From: Apoderus coryli | Lineage: Eukaryota; Arthropoda; Insecta; Coleoptera; Attelabidae | NCBI GenBank assembly: GCA_911728435.2 | Contig: OU452205.1 | Location: 7,756,260-7,820,259 of the forward strand | Length of the DNA: 64,000 nucleotides | Direction of reading: 5' to 3' | Shown here: positions 21,552-33,270 of the stretch, piece after piece | How the letters are laid out: each line of letters opens with the position of its first letter | Numbering within the stretch: position 1 is the first letter of the stretch | Notes under the pieces: generated by a model | Database searches by the model: none | Seen by the model: the letters and a program-made list of their open reading frames with translations, nothing else | What the model was told of the DNA's origin: nothing | Program-made: the position numbers and the translations under genes

Positions 21552-22035
21552 AAAATTAGTATCAATAGGCACTTCTATGGCTTCTTAAATACAATAACAG
21601 TTATGAAAAACCAAAAACTAACAGTACAGTACATCATCACACTAAATATAAATAAAACTAATACACAAAATCAATTATTACAGTTCATACTGGGTTTTAT
21701 ACAAATACATACGATCATTTATTTTTCTTTAAATGTATATAAAACCAAATGATTTTTTTTTTGAGGAAAATGGAAAGTCATTAGAAAAAAAATGTGTTTC
21801 ATACGGCAGAAAAACATTTAATGACTTGGCTGCTTTCCTAGCCTCAGCTACGCCTCGTCTAGAAAACACCAGCCGCGGCATTACATTTATGGCACTTTTT
21901 TGCCTAGTAAAATCAATAGCTATTTAATATTTACGGACTCCTTATGTATACTAATTTTATTTCAAATATTTTTTCCGGTCAAAGTCTATACCCGAAATTA
22001 ATGTCATTTCTTTGACAGTTCCTTAATTTTATCTA
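21552..22035. other. No gene seen
   Basis: A short ORF at 21733-21927 (+) has no recognised motif. Confidence 0.3.
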
Positions 22036-22037
22036 TA

Positions 22038-23129
22038 CAGGGTGTCCCAAAAACATTCCCCACTTTTTGGGGGTAAAATCTACGTCCCAAAATAAGACGA
22101 AAATCACTTAAGTCAAAAATTCGAAAAATGTCTCCTTATGAAATAATGACCATTTTAAATATTGAAATTAGACAAATCTTTCACTTGGAATTAATAATTT
22201 AAATATGGTCATCCTTGATAAAAACAGGTTCATGCAAAGAGAAAATCTGCATCCTTATCATATAAAGCCGATTCAAGAATTGCTTCCTGAGGATACTGAG
22301 TTGCGCTTATGATTTTGTAGATTTTTTTTTTAAATTGCCGCAAATGAAGACATTTTTAAACAAGTACGGTGGAGTGATGAAGCCCATTTTCACCAGCAAG
22401 GAGTGTTCAATCAGCACAACTTGCATTGTTGGAATTACGACAATCAGCACCAAGTTAGAGAATCACATAAGCAGGCACGCTGGAGCTTAAATGTGTGGCT
22501 TTGTCTGTTCTACCTAGGATACCAAACGCCGAAAACTATGCCAATTTTTGCGATAACAGAATACCAACTCTTCTGGAAGAAGTTCCTTTAGTACAGCGGC
22601 CAAATATTGTATTTCAACATGATGGTGCACCTGCGAAATGTTTGAGAGATATTAAATCGACGTTTTCTCAACCAATGGATCGATCGTGGAGGACCTAGTT
22701 CTTGGCCTCCTAGGTCCCCGGATCTCAACCCCATAGACTTTTGGCTTTGGGGTTATCTGAAAAATGCGGTTTACCATGTCCTACCCAACAGTGAAGATGA
22801 CGTTATTGTTCGCATTTATGGAGCTTTAGCACAAATTACAAACGAAGCAATAGGCCGTGTAGAAAACAATTATTGAATAAAATAGTGAGGATTTCGAACA
22901 CTTGCCTTTGTAAATTGAAATGTTTTTGTTTTATTATGTGTTTAGTTAATAAATAATTGGAATTTGAACATTTGATTTTATTTTCGAAAATTACTTCATT
23001 TTAATATTCAAAATGGTCACAATTTCATAAGGAGACATTTTTCGAAATTTTGACATAAATGATTTTTGTCTTATTTTTGGTCATAGATTCTACCCTCAAA
23101 GTGTCAGGTATGTTTTTTGGGACACCCTG
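22038..23129 (+). mobile_element. Mariner-type transposon, 1.09 kb, long TIRs
   Basis: Ends are CAGGGTGTCCCAAAAA with complement at 23129, TA at 22036-22037 and 23130-23131. The terminal inverted repeats extend about 115 bp at lower identity (AAGGAGACATTTTTCGAA block in both arms). It contains a damaged transposase. Both termini are present, so it could be moved by a related transposase. Confidence 0.85.
22225..22876 (+). pseudogene. Mariner transposase, N-terminus missing, frameshifted
   Basis: Reading across three frames: LHPYHIKPIQELLPEDTEL (end of HTH), WSDEAHFHQQGVFNQHNLH (first Asp), IVFQHDGAPAK (second Asp), WPPRSPDLNPIDFWLWGYL (third Asp), then a C-terminal tail. All three catalytic blocks survive, but several frameshifts and stops separate them. 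The N-terminal HTH is absent. The block style matches insect mariners with wide second-to-third Asp spacing. Confidence 0.8.
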
Positions 23130-23930
23130 TATATGTCTAGAGTTTATTTTTTTTTAATTCATTTGGCATGCTCTCTATCAAATGCATCACTAATTTTTTA
23201 ATGTCCATGGGCAAACAAATAGTTATTTCCCAAATATGATTTCTTAGGATTGACCCTCTATTTATTCCTCACTTACGCCATATGTGTCTAAAAGTCTCAT
23301 CAGTTCCTTGCCATATTTAATATTAGCAAACTGGCAGAATTGTTTCAAGCTTTTATGCCACGTCACTTATTTTAAATGATTAATCTAATTCTTGGGTGAA
23401 TTTGTTTCTCTGTTAGACTTTGCCGAATTTCTCTTAAAAATCTGTATTTAAAAATCAATTCAATATCACCACATCCTTTACTGTGAGCTTTGAATTATAA
23501 TTTCTGATTAATGAAGATATAATCCTAATAAATCTCTTATCAAAGCACAGGTAATAAAAATCCAATAGGCCAATAAAAATATAATAATAATTGTTGATGG
23601 ATATTTCAGTTGTGTGGTCAGAAGTACGATCGTATTGATTGATGATGTTTGAGTCTGACGCTGCAACGCAACTATAGCAAAAGAGTATTTCATTGTTACA
23701 CGCTGCTAATTGATATTCCTATATTCCTGTCACACTACATCGATTAATAACTGGAGTGGTCACTTCACAGCATATATCACAAGAACGTTTAATTTTGTAA
23801 AAAGAAACATGAACAAAAATAGCAAGCTAATCTAAATAGCGTACAAAAATCAGTATTCCTTAAGTACAGCATTCCTATACGTACATGCGCATAATATGGG
23901 GAAAATACTTCTAGCAATATATAAATATAT
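23130..23930. other. No gene seen
   Basis: AT-rich, with only short ORFs lacking recognisable content. Confidence 0.35.
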
Positions 23931-23931
23931 A

Positions 23932-24180
23932 CAGGGTGTCCCACTTAAGATGGATACAAGCCAATAACTGTGTTATTTCATTTTATCATTTTCATTTTCA
24001 TCGAGGTAAAAAGTGTGGTACCTCATTGGCTTACGTTGTAATGGGGTTTCAATTTTTTTGTTTTAGGACATAATTTATTTCAAATCTTATAAATTTAGTC
24101 GAGTCTTTGTCATCCAAAATACTTAAGTCCTAATTTTGATAAAAATGCACACAGTGTGTCAATTAATTTAGAAAACAGGA
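23932..24180. mobile_element. Mariner-type left end, cut by a LINE
   Basis: Starts CAGGGTGTCCCACTTAAG after TA. It is continuous with the 5'-truncated LINE near 24.18 kb, and no matching right end lies downstream. The LINE may have inserted into it. Confidence 0.5.
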
Positions 24181-25166
24181 ATACAAAATTCCATGACGCT
24201 GATGGATTTTACACTTCAGGACGGGTTGCGACTGCTGAATTGGCGGTGCGATCATAACCGATTGTCCCTAAATATATCAAAGTGCAACATTGTCAGTTTT
24301 TACAGAATAAAACAGCCAATAGTTTGGGATTATACTCTGGGGGCAGGGTTTTGGATCGACTGAGTGAGACGAGGGATCTTGTAGTTGTCTTTGATAGCGA
24401 ACTTACTTTCGTACCACACGTAATGTAGCATTTAAATGCTACTGTGCGAATGCTGGGATTTGTTATTCGTAACAGCCGAGATTTTACGGAGAATTCTACA
24501 ATGAGAATATTTTTCACCTCTTTCGTTAGACCTCGGCGCGAGTACTGTTTAGTGGTGTGGAATCGATTGTACGGTTGCCATGAGCAAGCACTTAAGTCTG
24601 TCCAGAGAAGACTCCTCAAGCATTTATCATATAGACAGGATGGGGTGTATCCGCAGAGGGAAATAAATCACGTGTTGCTGTTAGTTCGATTTAATGTGGT
24701 CTCTCTTAAGAGGCGTAGAATGATGCAAGCTTTGAAGTTTCTGTATGGTTTTGTACGTAATTTGGTTGAAATCCATTTCTTTTGGGTAATTTGAATTTCC
24801 GCTTACCCAGAATGCGTTCAAGATAAGACATGATGTTCTTATATTGAGGCCTGTTTATTTTCTGTGCTCTGTGTGTAATCTAATAGGAAGTAAATAGATA
24901 AAAACATTGATTTTTATGTCAGTCCTTTGTCAACTATTTAAAGATGTATTTTGAATAACTAACGCACTACTGTCGTGTGATCAATGCAAATTTAATTTAT
25001 TGTTTTGTTTTTTTTTCTCTCTCACCAAGTAATTAAGTAGTTTTAGATGTTTTTCACAGATTCTTTATACTTGAATACTTTTGTATCTTGGTTTTACTAT
25101 TTGGGTTTGTTGTAGGTTATACTGTGTTTTCGGAAATGTATGGATTTTGCTGTAACTCGAGTTTAA

Positions 25167-25995
25167 CCTTCGTCTTCCCAGGTGGAGTACAAATGTACCC
25201 CAGAAGCAGATTTTTTGCTTATTTTCCTAAAAAGTGGATAATTTTCGTATCTAATGCTTGTCAAAAAACATTTTTGTTTTATTTTTGTAGAAATAAAATC
25301 ATAAAACTAGCGTGGGGTACATTTGTACCCCACGTAAGAATCAACGCCCACTTTTTTAAATAGTGAGCTTGGCAGTAGTTTCCACAATAACAAGTTCTAA
25401 ATCTGCTCGCAGAATTTGCAATATTTGGCCAATTATTAGATATTGGAGCCTTAAACACATATATTTTAATTGGCATCAAATATCCAAATAAGCCTAAAAC
25501 TAAGGATGATTGTCGGTATTTTTTACTAGACTTAGGAGAATATCTGGTAAAAGAATATATTGCACGGAAACACAATGGCCCAGGTCGCTTGAGCAACACG
25601 CTAAAGCAGTATATGCAAGATGCTGTTCCAGACTTGGCAACGGCTCCAGTTCAAATAACGAAAGAAATATTTGTTTTGCTAGTGGACGCTGTTACCTGTG
25701 TCCACGAATTAAAGACCGCAAATCTAGACAATTGTGCAAAGAGTGTAAAAACTTTGTATGTGCAGAACACCATGTGAAACAAGTAATGTAGGTACATTAA
25801 ATGCAAAGACGATTAAGTATAATTTTTTTATCTTGGGTTTTATTTTATTTTTTTACTAATTTGTTGTTCAAAGTTTACTTTATGAATTATTTATCTTTAG
25901 TATAAATAAAAACATCTTTGTGTATCAGCATTTTTGGGTACAAGAGTACCCCACGTGGGACGCTACGTAACTTTTCTGACGTGGGGAGACGAAGG
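25167..25995 (+). mobile_element. piggyBac-like transposon, internally deleted (829 bp)
   Basis: TTAA duplications at 25163-25166 and 25996-25999 flank TIRs CCTTCGTCTTCCCA / CCTTCGTCTCCCCA. The palindromic subterminal motif GGGGTACAnnTGTACCCC occurs near 25185-25204, 25313-25330 and (diverged) 25937-25954, and may bind transposase. TTAA target and terminus are diagnostic of piggyBac. It lies inside the 3' UTR of the surrounding LINE, so it inserted later. Confidence 0.85.
25500..25791 (+). pseudogene. piggyBac transposase C-terminus
   Basis: Across two frames: LGEYLVKEYIARKHNGPG, then a Cys-rich end CYLCPRIKDRKSRQLCKECK...CAEHH, matching the C-terminal cross-braced zinc finger of piggyBac transposases. 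The catalytic DDD core is deleted. Confidence 0.7.
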
Positions 25996-26033
25996 TTAAG
26001 CCTGTCGGAAATAAATGCTTTATTATTATTATT

Positions 26034-26781
26034 TCAATTTATTAATTCCTTAAAACGTTTATGAAAGAAAAACTATTTTTGATCATAAATATGGATTAAA
26101 ATAACTTTTTGTATGATTTCCACCTGCTATTTCTGTACATTATTTTAACTCACGTTGCATTCATTCTATTGAATACTTACATATTCTATATTTTTTTATA
26201 ACATTTGATTTATGTGAATCCCTCTTGGCATAAAAGTCTTTTTATTTAATTTACTCTCTTTATTATAATATTAAATAACTCAATATAAATATATAAATTA
26301 CACATTAATGTAAAATAATTGAATTTTTCAAATAGCCAGCGACAACCTTGTCTCGTGCAGAATTTATTACATTAGTTTTACTTTGAATATTTGTCATAAA
26401 AAACACTGTTTTCTAATGAATATTTATAGTAAAAATATGCTCACTACATGTTACTATAGGCAATGCTAGGTAAGTAACGGGTGTTAGGGTGTGCCTTAAG
26501 AGTGGCAACAGGCGAAAAAATATCAAATTGATAGTGTGTGAAAAATATTTAAAAAATTTACAAAAAAAAACAACTACAACCTACAAACTTAGCTGCAGAG
26601 GCAATTATAAATAATTGCTGGTATCATTGGTTTTTATTAAATAGAAATACGTGCTCAAACTTAATTTTTTTTATACAGGATGGGGCAATATAATATACCA
26701 GACACATATTATATATTTTCGTTTTAACATAAACCAAACAAAACGTGAAAATAACTAGCGTTACATTTTTAAACCCCGATA
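26034..26781. other. No gene seen
   Basis: AT-rich spacer between the LINE tail and the nested foldback; no supportable feature. Confidence 0.35.
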
Positions 26782-27202
26782 TACCGGGTGTCCCACCGGG
26801 AAGGGACTCGATCCATTATGGAGAAACTACACTGTGGAACAATCTGAAAATCTGGTGTAGTACTTAGGTCGATGGGGTCAATTCAGCTTAAATGTTTCCA
26901 AGAATCTATCGCTTCTGGTTATACCGGAAATGAGTGTCAACTTCTTTATTTCAAATACGACCCTATATAAATTATATTTTTTTTGAATTCTCCTTGTAAT
27001 TCTAAACATATTTCATGCATAATATGTTATACCTATCGCCAGCCGTTTTCGAAATATTTGAAATTTTATGTCAAAAATGACGTTTTCAGAATAAAGAATT
27101 AAGTATAACAAATTTTTATTACATGGAAGCTTTAATAATTTAATTTGTTAGAATATCCTAGGAGATATAGATCTACGTATATTTTTATAGTAAATATTAA
27201 TA

Positions 27203-28500
27203 CAGGGTGTTTGAAAAAGGGTAAAAAAACAAATTGAAAAAAGTGTCAAAATTCAAAATTTTTAAATAAATATTTCTTTTTATTTTTTTTGCATAAAAAA
27301 TAAGGGCAAGTTTATGAAAGGATGTCTATCCGAAAAACTGATAGTTTTCAAAATATTGGCAATTTTACATTTTTCTATTACAATAGTGATATGAATTTGA
27401 AAATTAATTGATTTTAGTTGCCCATGATGGCTTCAGATAGCAAATAAATATGACACTTGTCAAAAATAATCAACAATTATGACAAATTGTAGACATTAAT
27501 TAGTAGTATTAATCATGGCGGGCGAATAAATTATACTTTCGCATACTATTTAAATGTGTTTATTATTTATGGATAATGTAACACAGTGATGTCACAAACG
27601 TGTGATACATTTGCTGACAGGTACCCAGAAAAACACAAGCCATCACCAAAAGTTGTTAAACGGATAATATATAATTTCAAAAATTTCGGGTCCGTAAAGA
27701 CAAAAATAAAACGGGGGTACTTGACGGCATATCCTACGACATTTGCAGTGCGGTCTGGATTTTCTAAAAGCGATCGATTTATTTATCTGGGTGACGATCA
27801 AAAATGAAGTGTACAGCAGGCATTTGACCACTAAAGAGGACTGTATGCAAAGAGTTCGGAATGCATTTGCCAATTTGAGTCAACCATCTATTCGGCGGGC
27901 AACCCATGAACAATTAATTTTGAGATGTGATAAGTGTTAAGAAGTTCAAGGTCAGAATTTTGAACATTTGTTAAAGTAATTTTTTTATGAGTTGATCTTA
28001 GATACGTTTGTATCATACGTTCACGTTATTAGTTAATCAAATTCTTCACAGACTCGAAACTTTCGAAAATATGTATTAGGTATTAGTTTAACAACTTTTG
28101 GTGATGATTTATGTTTTTCTGGGTATTTGGTAGCAAATGTTATCACACGTTCTTGTTATCACTCTGTCACATTATCCATAAATAATAAACAAATTAGATA
28201 GTATTCTTTAGTATAATTTATACGCCCGCCATGATTATTACTACTACAATTTGTCATAATTGTTATAAAGCCATCATGACCAACTAAAATCAATTAAATT
28301 TCAAATTCATATCACTATATTGTACTAGAAAAATATAAAATTGCCAATATTTTGAAAACTATCGGCTTTTGGGATAGACATCCTTTCATAAACTTGCCCT
28401 TATTTTCGATGCAAAAATATAAAATGGGTTGCCATTTAAAAAATTTGAATTATGACACTTTTTTCAATTTGATTTTTTACCCTTTTTTTCAAATACCCTG
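27203..28500 (+). mobile_element. Mariner-type element with duplicated, inverted 5' end
   Basis: Ends are CAGGGTGTTTGAAAAAGGG and its complement, with TA at 27201-27202 and 28501-28502. The arms are about 410-450 bp, far longer than normal mariner TIRs. The right arm (28090-28500) is an inverted copy of the left, including the HTH-coding part. Transposase pieces lie at 27586-27960. Confidence 0.8.
27586..27960 (+). pseudogene. Mariner transposase: HTH joined to C-terminus
   Basis: The N-terminal part TFADRYPEKHKPSPKVVKRI and FGSVKTK is the first HTH of mariner transposases. After a frameshift it jumps to LDFLKAIDLFIWVTIKNEVY (eroded LDFFLWGYLKNKVY) and RRATHEQLILRCDKC, the C-terminus. The catalytic domain between them is missing. 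Confidence 0.72.
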
Positions 28501-28917
28501 TATTAATATTTACTAAAAAAATATACGTAGGCGCCTAAAGCAGGTCTATATTTCCTAGGATATTCTAACAAATTAAATAATTAAAGCTTCCATATAATAA
28601 AAAATTGTTATTATTGTTTATTGTGAAAACGTAATTGTTGACATAAAATTTCAAGAATTTCGAAAACGGCTGGCGATAGGTACAATAATATAGTATGCAT
28701 GAAATATGTTTAGAATTACAAGGAGAATCCAAAAAAAATTATATAGGGTCGTATTTGAAATAAGGAAGTTGACACCCGTTTCCGGAATAACCAGAAGTCT
28801 TGAAAACATTTTAGCCGAATTGGTCCCGTTGACCTAAGTACTACACCAGATTTTCAGATTGTTCCACCATGTAGTTTCTTCAAAATCGATCGACTCCCTT
28901 CCCCGTGGGACACCCGG

Positions 28918-29342
28918 TACAAGAAAAACAAAATTTGTAAATACCTAACTATTCGTCAGATAATCATTTTAAAAACTTTTCAGAGTTTCTTCATACATGT
29001 AATAAACATCGTTAACTTGTTGGAGATTAACAAGACAATAAATGTCCTAAAGCAGATTTTATTTATGCTAGTAGGAACTATGATATCAAATAAACGTATA
29101 TAAACGCCCAGTTCACTTTTTCAAGCCGGTTTTTGTTTACGAACCAACCGACATAACCTCAAAATGTACGAGTATAATATACACATGGGTGCATTTGTTG
29201 AGTTGGGATCCATCACTAAATAAGAAGGAGTTTTATTTATATTTGACTGTTTTAAATGTTGTATTTGTAATGATTATAAAGAAAATTGTTTGTTATTTTT
29301 GATATTGTCGTCGTGTTGGAATTTGTGGTAGAAAAATGTGTT
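28918..29342. other. No gene seen
   Basis: AT-rich; no supportable feature before the hammerhead-like motif. Confidence 0.35.
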
Positions 29343-29382
29343 CCACCTTAAGAAATTACTAATTAGTAACGAAACGTCGTTG
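29343..29382 (+). ncRNA. Hammerhead-like motif, damaged core
   Basis: CTTAAGA (for CTGANGA), a perfect hairpin TTACTAA/TTAGTAA, then CGAAAC and GTC. Same layout as the other copies, but the core G5 has become T, so it is probably inactive. Confidence 0.35.
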
Positions 29383-31081
29383 CTATTTTATTTAATTTAA
29401 TTTAATTGACGAAAATAAAAACGGTTTTATCTAAAAAAGTTTTGTAAAAGAGTTTTTTATAAGAACCGAACACCCCAAGAATAAAAAACTCCGATTATTG
29501 TTAAAAAACTCCAAAAACTGTTCCGAGTTCAACCGTAGAAAATATGGACTACAAACATTACCATCAATAAACCCCAACCAAACATTTACGGAAATATAAT
29601 TTCGAAATGAACTGGGCCGAATTTCTTGAGAATTCTCATCCGTCCAAAGAAGAAGTTGCTTAAAGAATTTTAATTTGTACTTGCCAACGATAATGTGTCG
29701 AACGAAAAAAGTTAAAGAACCTTTTTCTTATAAATTGAACAAGAATTCTTGAAATAATTTTTGATTCTAAAAAAATCAGTACCGTACCATATTATTCATT
29801 CCTCTAAAGTTTTCGCTCTCATAACTGGACCACCCGGTAGATGAAAGTATGGCGAAATTCAAGCGCAAATCGAGTCTAATGCAGTTTTTGCCCTTGAAGC
29901 TTATCAAATGTCGAAAAAACCTATAATAAGAAACCACTCTCTTAGTGGGTATGTATATGACCATAATGTGTTAAGCGAAAAGCAGAATGAACAAGCAGAT
30001 GAAACAGTAGGGTAAAGGGTTGTTAGAAAACTTCCCCTTATTGTTGTCATCTGTTTCGACAAATATTTTTTACATCGGTTTACTTGATGAAAAGATTGCC
30101 ATAAAAACATACCAAAAAGTCAGGATAATTTAGAGAAAAGTGACGCAACACTTTTATGCACAAATGATGAGAGAACGTTTATACTAGATCTGTTTCTCAT
30201 GAATTAGCCTGAGCTAACGTGAACAAAATTCCATGCTTAGGCAAAGCCAGTAATTTTTTCCGCTATGCCACAAAATTATTTTTACAACTTGATCCTGAAC
30301 CCATAAGGAAAAGTAGATCCGCTTAAGAGATCTTGACACGTCACTGTTGAACGAAGTTATTAACCATTACATAAATAACCAATAAGCTTGTCGTGGTAGC
30401 AACGCACTACCGTACTTACATTCCACAACTTCAAATGAAAAATATAAATAATATTATATCGCATAATATGCACTATAACTGGTGCTGCACATATTTTAAT
30501 TGCGTACATATCATATAAACTATTTTCAGATTCATATTTAATTCGAACATATATACCACCTGCCTTCTCCAACAGAGTTACATAACCATGCAGTGAGAGA
30601 ACACCTCTCAGAACTTCATTAACTCCATATGGCAACTGGTAAAGTAGCTATCCAGTGATGAAGAATTACTCTATCACTAACCTGGGTTACATTACAGTAA
30701 CACCAGGTAGCCTTATTTATAATAAGGTTAAGAAATAACAGACGCACTTAAATCTAGAGATACATAACTTATAGTAGAAGTGAATTGTTCCAAAGGAAAA
30801 ATTACGTGTAACTTGATTTCTTTTATGTTGTGGTAGTGTAAGGTGATACAGAATTAAAATAATCCTGGAATAACGGGCCTCTATGGGCATATTGTGAGTA
30901 TATAAAGTAAACTATACTTAGTCTATTAGGTATGTTTGTAAGGCGATATACATACGTATACACACATAAAATATGTACAATTGCATGTATACTCTTTCCA
31001 ATATTAGTTTGAAATGACATAAAAAACCACAACTTTATATCCCTTTGTAAAGTCAATACCGATCGCACCCTTTTTACTTAC
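29383..31081. other. Mostly unassigned; repeat copy 2 inside
   Basis: 30197-30280 is a second copy of the unnamed repeat. A minus-strand ORF at 30635-30360 (91 codons) lacks recognisable motifs. ORFs at 29776-30110 and 30823-31068 look like chance. Confidence 0.3.
30197..30280 (+). repeat. Unnamed interspersed repeat, copy 2
   Basis: GAATTAGCCTGAGCTAACGTGAACAAAATTCC...CAGTAATTTTTTCCGCTATG aligns with 20466-20545 over about 80 bp, with scattered differences. Confidence 0.5.
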
Positions 31082-31260
31082 ATACATGCCCTACGATATT
31101 CCGCTGACTCCGTTACCTCGTCTTCAAGATTTGGTTCTATATGAAATGGTCTCCAAAACGCCACTATAAAAATATTTTTTAAAACAAATATTATATACTT
31201 ACACTTGTTGCAAAATAACCGCTCAAAACGAAAACAAACGAGTTCCGCTCGTGTCACTGG
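31082..31260 (-). other. Possible pair of short coding exons (weak)
   Basis: Minus strand: a segment ending AAGT|GTAAGT (donor at 31202) and a segment from acceptor TTTTTATAG| (31163) to TAT|GTAAGT (31082/31081). Joined in phase they give an open frame reading ELVCFRFERLFCNK-L-AFWRPFHIEPNLEDE. The implied intron is only 39 nt, shorter than is usual for insects, and I recognise no family. It may be chance. Confidence 0.15.
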
Positions 31261-31835
31261 TATACTGCCTTATAAAATTTGATAGATCTTCTTTCATTTT
31301 ATTAATCTAAGAAAAACTATTCAACAGATCATGGTTACAATATTCTGCCACCGTGTTTTACTCTCGGACACACATTTTTTTCGTAAATTCGACATTAAGT
31401 CTTCGCTATACCATATGATGTCCATCCGATTATATTTCGATTAATCTGACAAAATAACACGTTGCCAAAAATTATTTGTTTCATTCATATTATATTTATT
31501 TGCAAACTTGTATTCCTTTGTTTATCGATTAATCATTAACCCAAAACTTTTGTCAGTCACTATAGTTATTTCTATTACTGTCGGTGTGCTTTGGGAGGCA
31601 TGATTTATTCCACATCTTATATACGAAGGAGAAATGTATCAAAAGAACGCTGCATTCGATGCCCACTTCTAATGTACAGAGCCATGGGAACAGATAGCCC
31701 CGGTAGTATCGTTAATTTTATATATTTTAGATTAAGGTTGGATAAACTATAACTACTCTTAACTATTTTGCATGATTAAAAATTGTGGGTTGGCAAGATA
31801 GAATTTGTATGAAGAACATTATTTATCTTAATTAT
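31261..31835. other. No gene seen
   Basis: AT-rich; no supportable feature. Confidence 0.35.
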
Positions 31836-31836
31836 A

Positions 31837-33270
31837 CAGGGTGTTTGAAAAAGCCGCGGCATTATTTAAGTGGACGATTTCACAGATCATTTTATGAAAA
31901 AAAGTTCCCATTAACATACGTCCGGAAATGTTTTGTTTCCAAAAAACAATGTGTTATTTTTTTTTTCTAAATAACTGTATTTTTTTAATTAAGTGGTTTC
32001 CTTTTTTTTTCTTTGAAATTTGGCAACGTTTTTGCTACTAATAAAGAGCTTATATGGCCCTAACTATATCAAAATTGTTAAGTCCAGTGGCGTTAGAGGG
32101 GAAAACTTAATAAAAATTATTGGAAAAAAACGGTACGCCACTGTCTGTAATTGAATTTTAATTTTTTCTTGAGGTAAAGCAACTAAAACTGCAACTTTTT
32201 TATATCTTGTATTATTTTTCATATAACGCTTCGTTTACGAGATAAAAATGTAAAACATTTTTCCACATACCAAGGGTATATGCGAATAATTATTCAACTA
32301 AAATAAGTAACATTTTCGAAGCAAGATAAAAATAAAGAAATAAAATTAATATTTATACCTAATACAAAAAATTACAGAATAGGTTGAAAATGACTAGTTC
32401 GGATACATGAATCCAATATTCTCCTCATTGACTGGTGAACTGTCTCAAATTTTTGAGAGAGTTGGCCAGTAACCTTGGTATTTACCAGAGTCGTTTCTAG
32501 TCGAATTCCACCCAGCAATAATGCGATTCCTTAGTTCCTCCAGATGTTCCACAAGAGTAGCGTAAACTAAGGACTGCAGGTGGCCCCACATGAAAAAATC
32601 CAGCGGGTTTAAATCCGGCGATCATGCTGGCCATAAGTGATGTCCACCTCGCCCATTCCAGCGATTTCCGTATGTTTGTGATAAGAACTGAGGAGCAACC
32701 CGACTAAAATGCGCTGGTGCACCATCGTGCATAAACCACATTACCTTCCTTATTGCCAATGGTATCTACGTTTCCAGAAATGCAGGTAACGTTTGTTCCA
32801 GAAAGTCGCGATCTCCGATGAGTCTTCCTGGGGGTACAATTAAGCAATCACCGACAATTCCAACCCAAATGTATCGCATGCGGATTTTCAGCACACCATA
32901 AATGGTTATTACGAAATTTCCTTATTGCATTTCTTGAAAAACTCGCTTCATCGGTAAACAAAAACAACATCAGTAGTTGAGGAATGCCAACAATTTTGTT
33001 CAAAAGCCATTGACAGAATGCCACATGTGGAGGAATAAGTGCTTGAACGCGTTGGATATGGAATGGATATAACAAACTGACCTAAAGACTGCGCCGAACA
33101 GTACTATTATTTGCATTCTAAACATCAGAAACTTTTCGAGTAGACGTGCCTGGATCCTCTTCAACCATGTTTAAGCACATCCTCTTCCACCTCTGCCGTT
33201 CTTGTTGTCTTTGGCTCCTCCACTTTGTTTTAATGTGCCTGTTTCATGAAGGCATCGAAGAATGTTTACG
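31837..33270 (-). pseudogene. Mariner with DD41D-type transposase, decayed
   Basis: A left terminus CAGGGTGTTTGAAAAAGCC follows TA at 31835-31836. The transposase runs on the minus strand from about 33270 to 32400: LRCLHETGTLKQ, EEDPGTSTRKVSD (HTH2), LLYPFHIQRVQALIPP, FTDEASF (first Asp), MWFMHDGAPAHFSR (second Asp), WPA-x-SPDLNPLDFFMWGHL (third Asp). By my count 41 residues separate the second and third Asp, the spacing of the DD41D (rosa-like) family. The frame is nearly continuous but has several stops. No right terminus is found. Confidence 0.78.

Larger units (their letters stand above)
24185..26033 (+). pseudogene. 5'-truncated Jockey-like LINE with intact 3' end
   Basis: The C-terminal RT region is readable: LQDGLRLLNW, LSLNISKCNIVSFYR, VRMLGFVIRNSRDF, RPRREYCLVVWN, LKSVQRRLLKHLS. 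One frameshift falls near 24430 and stops follow after 24794. The 3' UTR continues to AATAAATGCTTTATTATTATT at about 26005-26033, the usual tail of this group. A piggyBac element (25167-25995) lies in the 3' UTR. The same family, with endonuclease and RT, is present at 62.15-63.95 kb. Confidence 0.78.
26784..28917. mobile_element. Palindromic foldback element, split at its centre by a mariner
   Basis: Arms 26784-27202 and 28501-28917 (about 418 bp each) are mirror images, with ends CCGGGTGTCCCACC and TA outside (26782-26783, 28918-28919). Removing the inner element 27203-28500 leaves the centre GTAAATATTAATATTAATATTTAC, a perfect palindrome with no spacer. The TA used by the inner element is the exact dyad. 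Confidence 0.82.

Noticed and set aside
30360..30635. Host exon starting TTGCCATATGG (minus)
   Set aside because: An acceptor and weak donor exist, but phase does not match the nearby candidate exons and no motif is seen.
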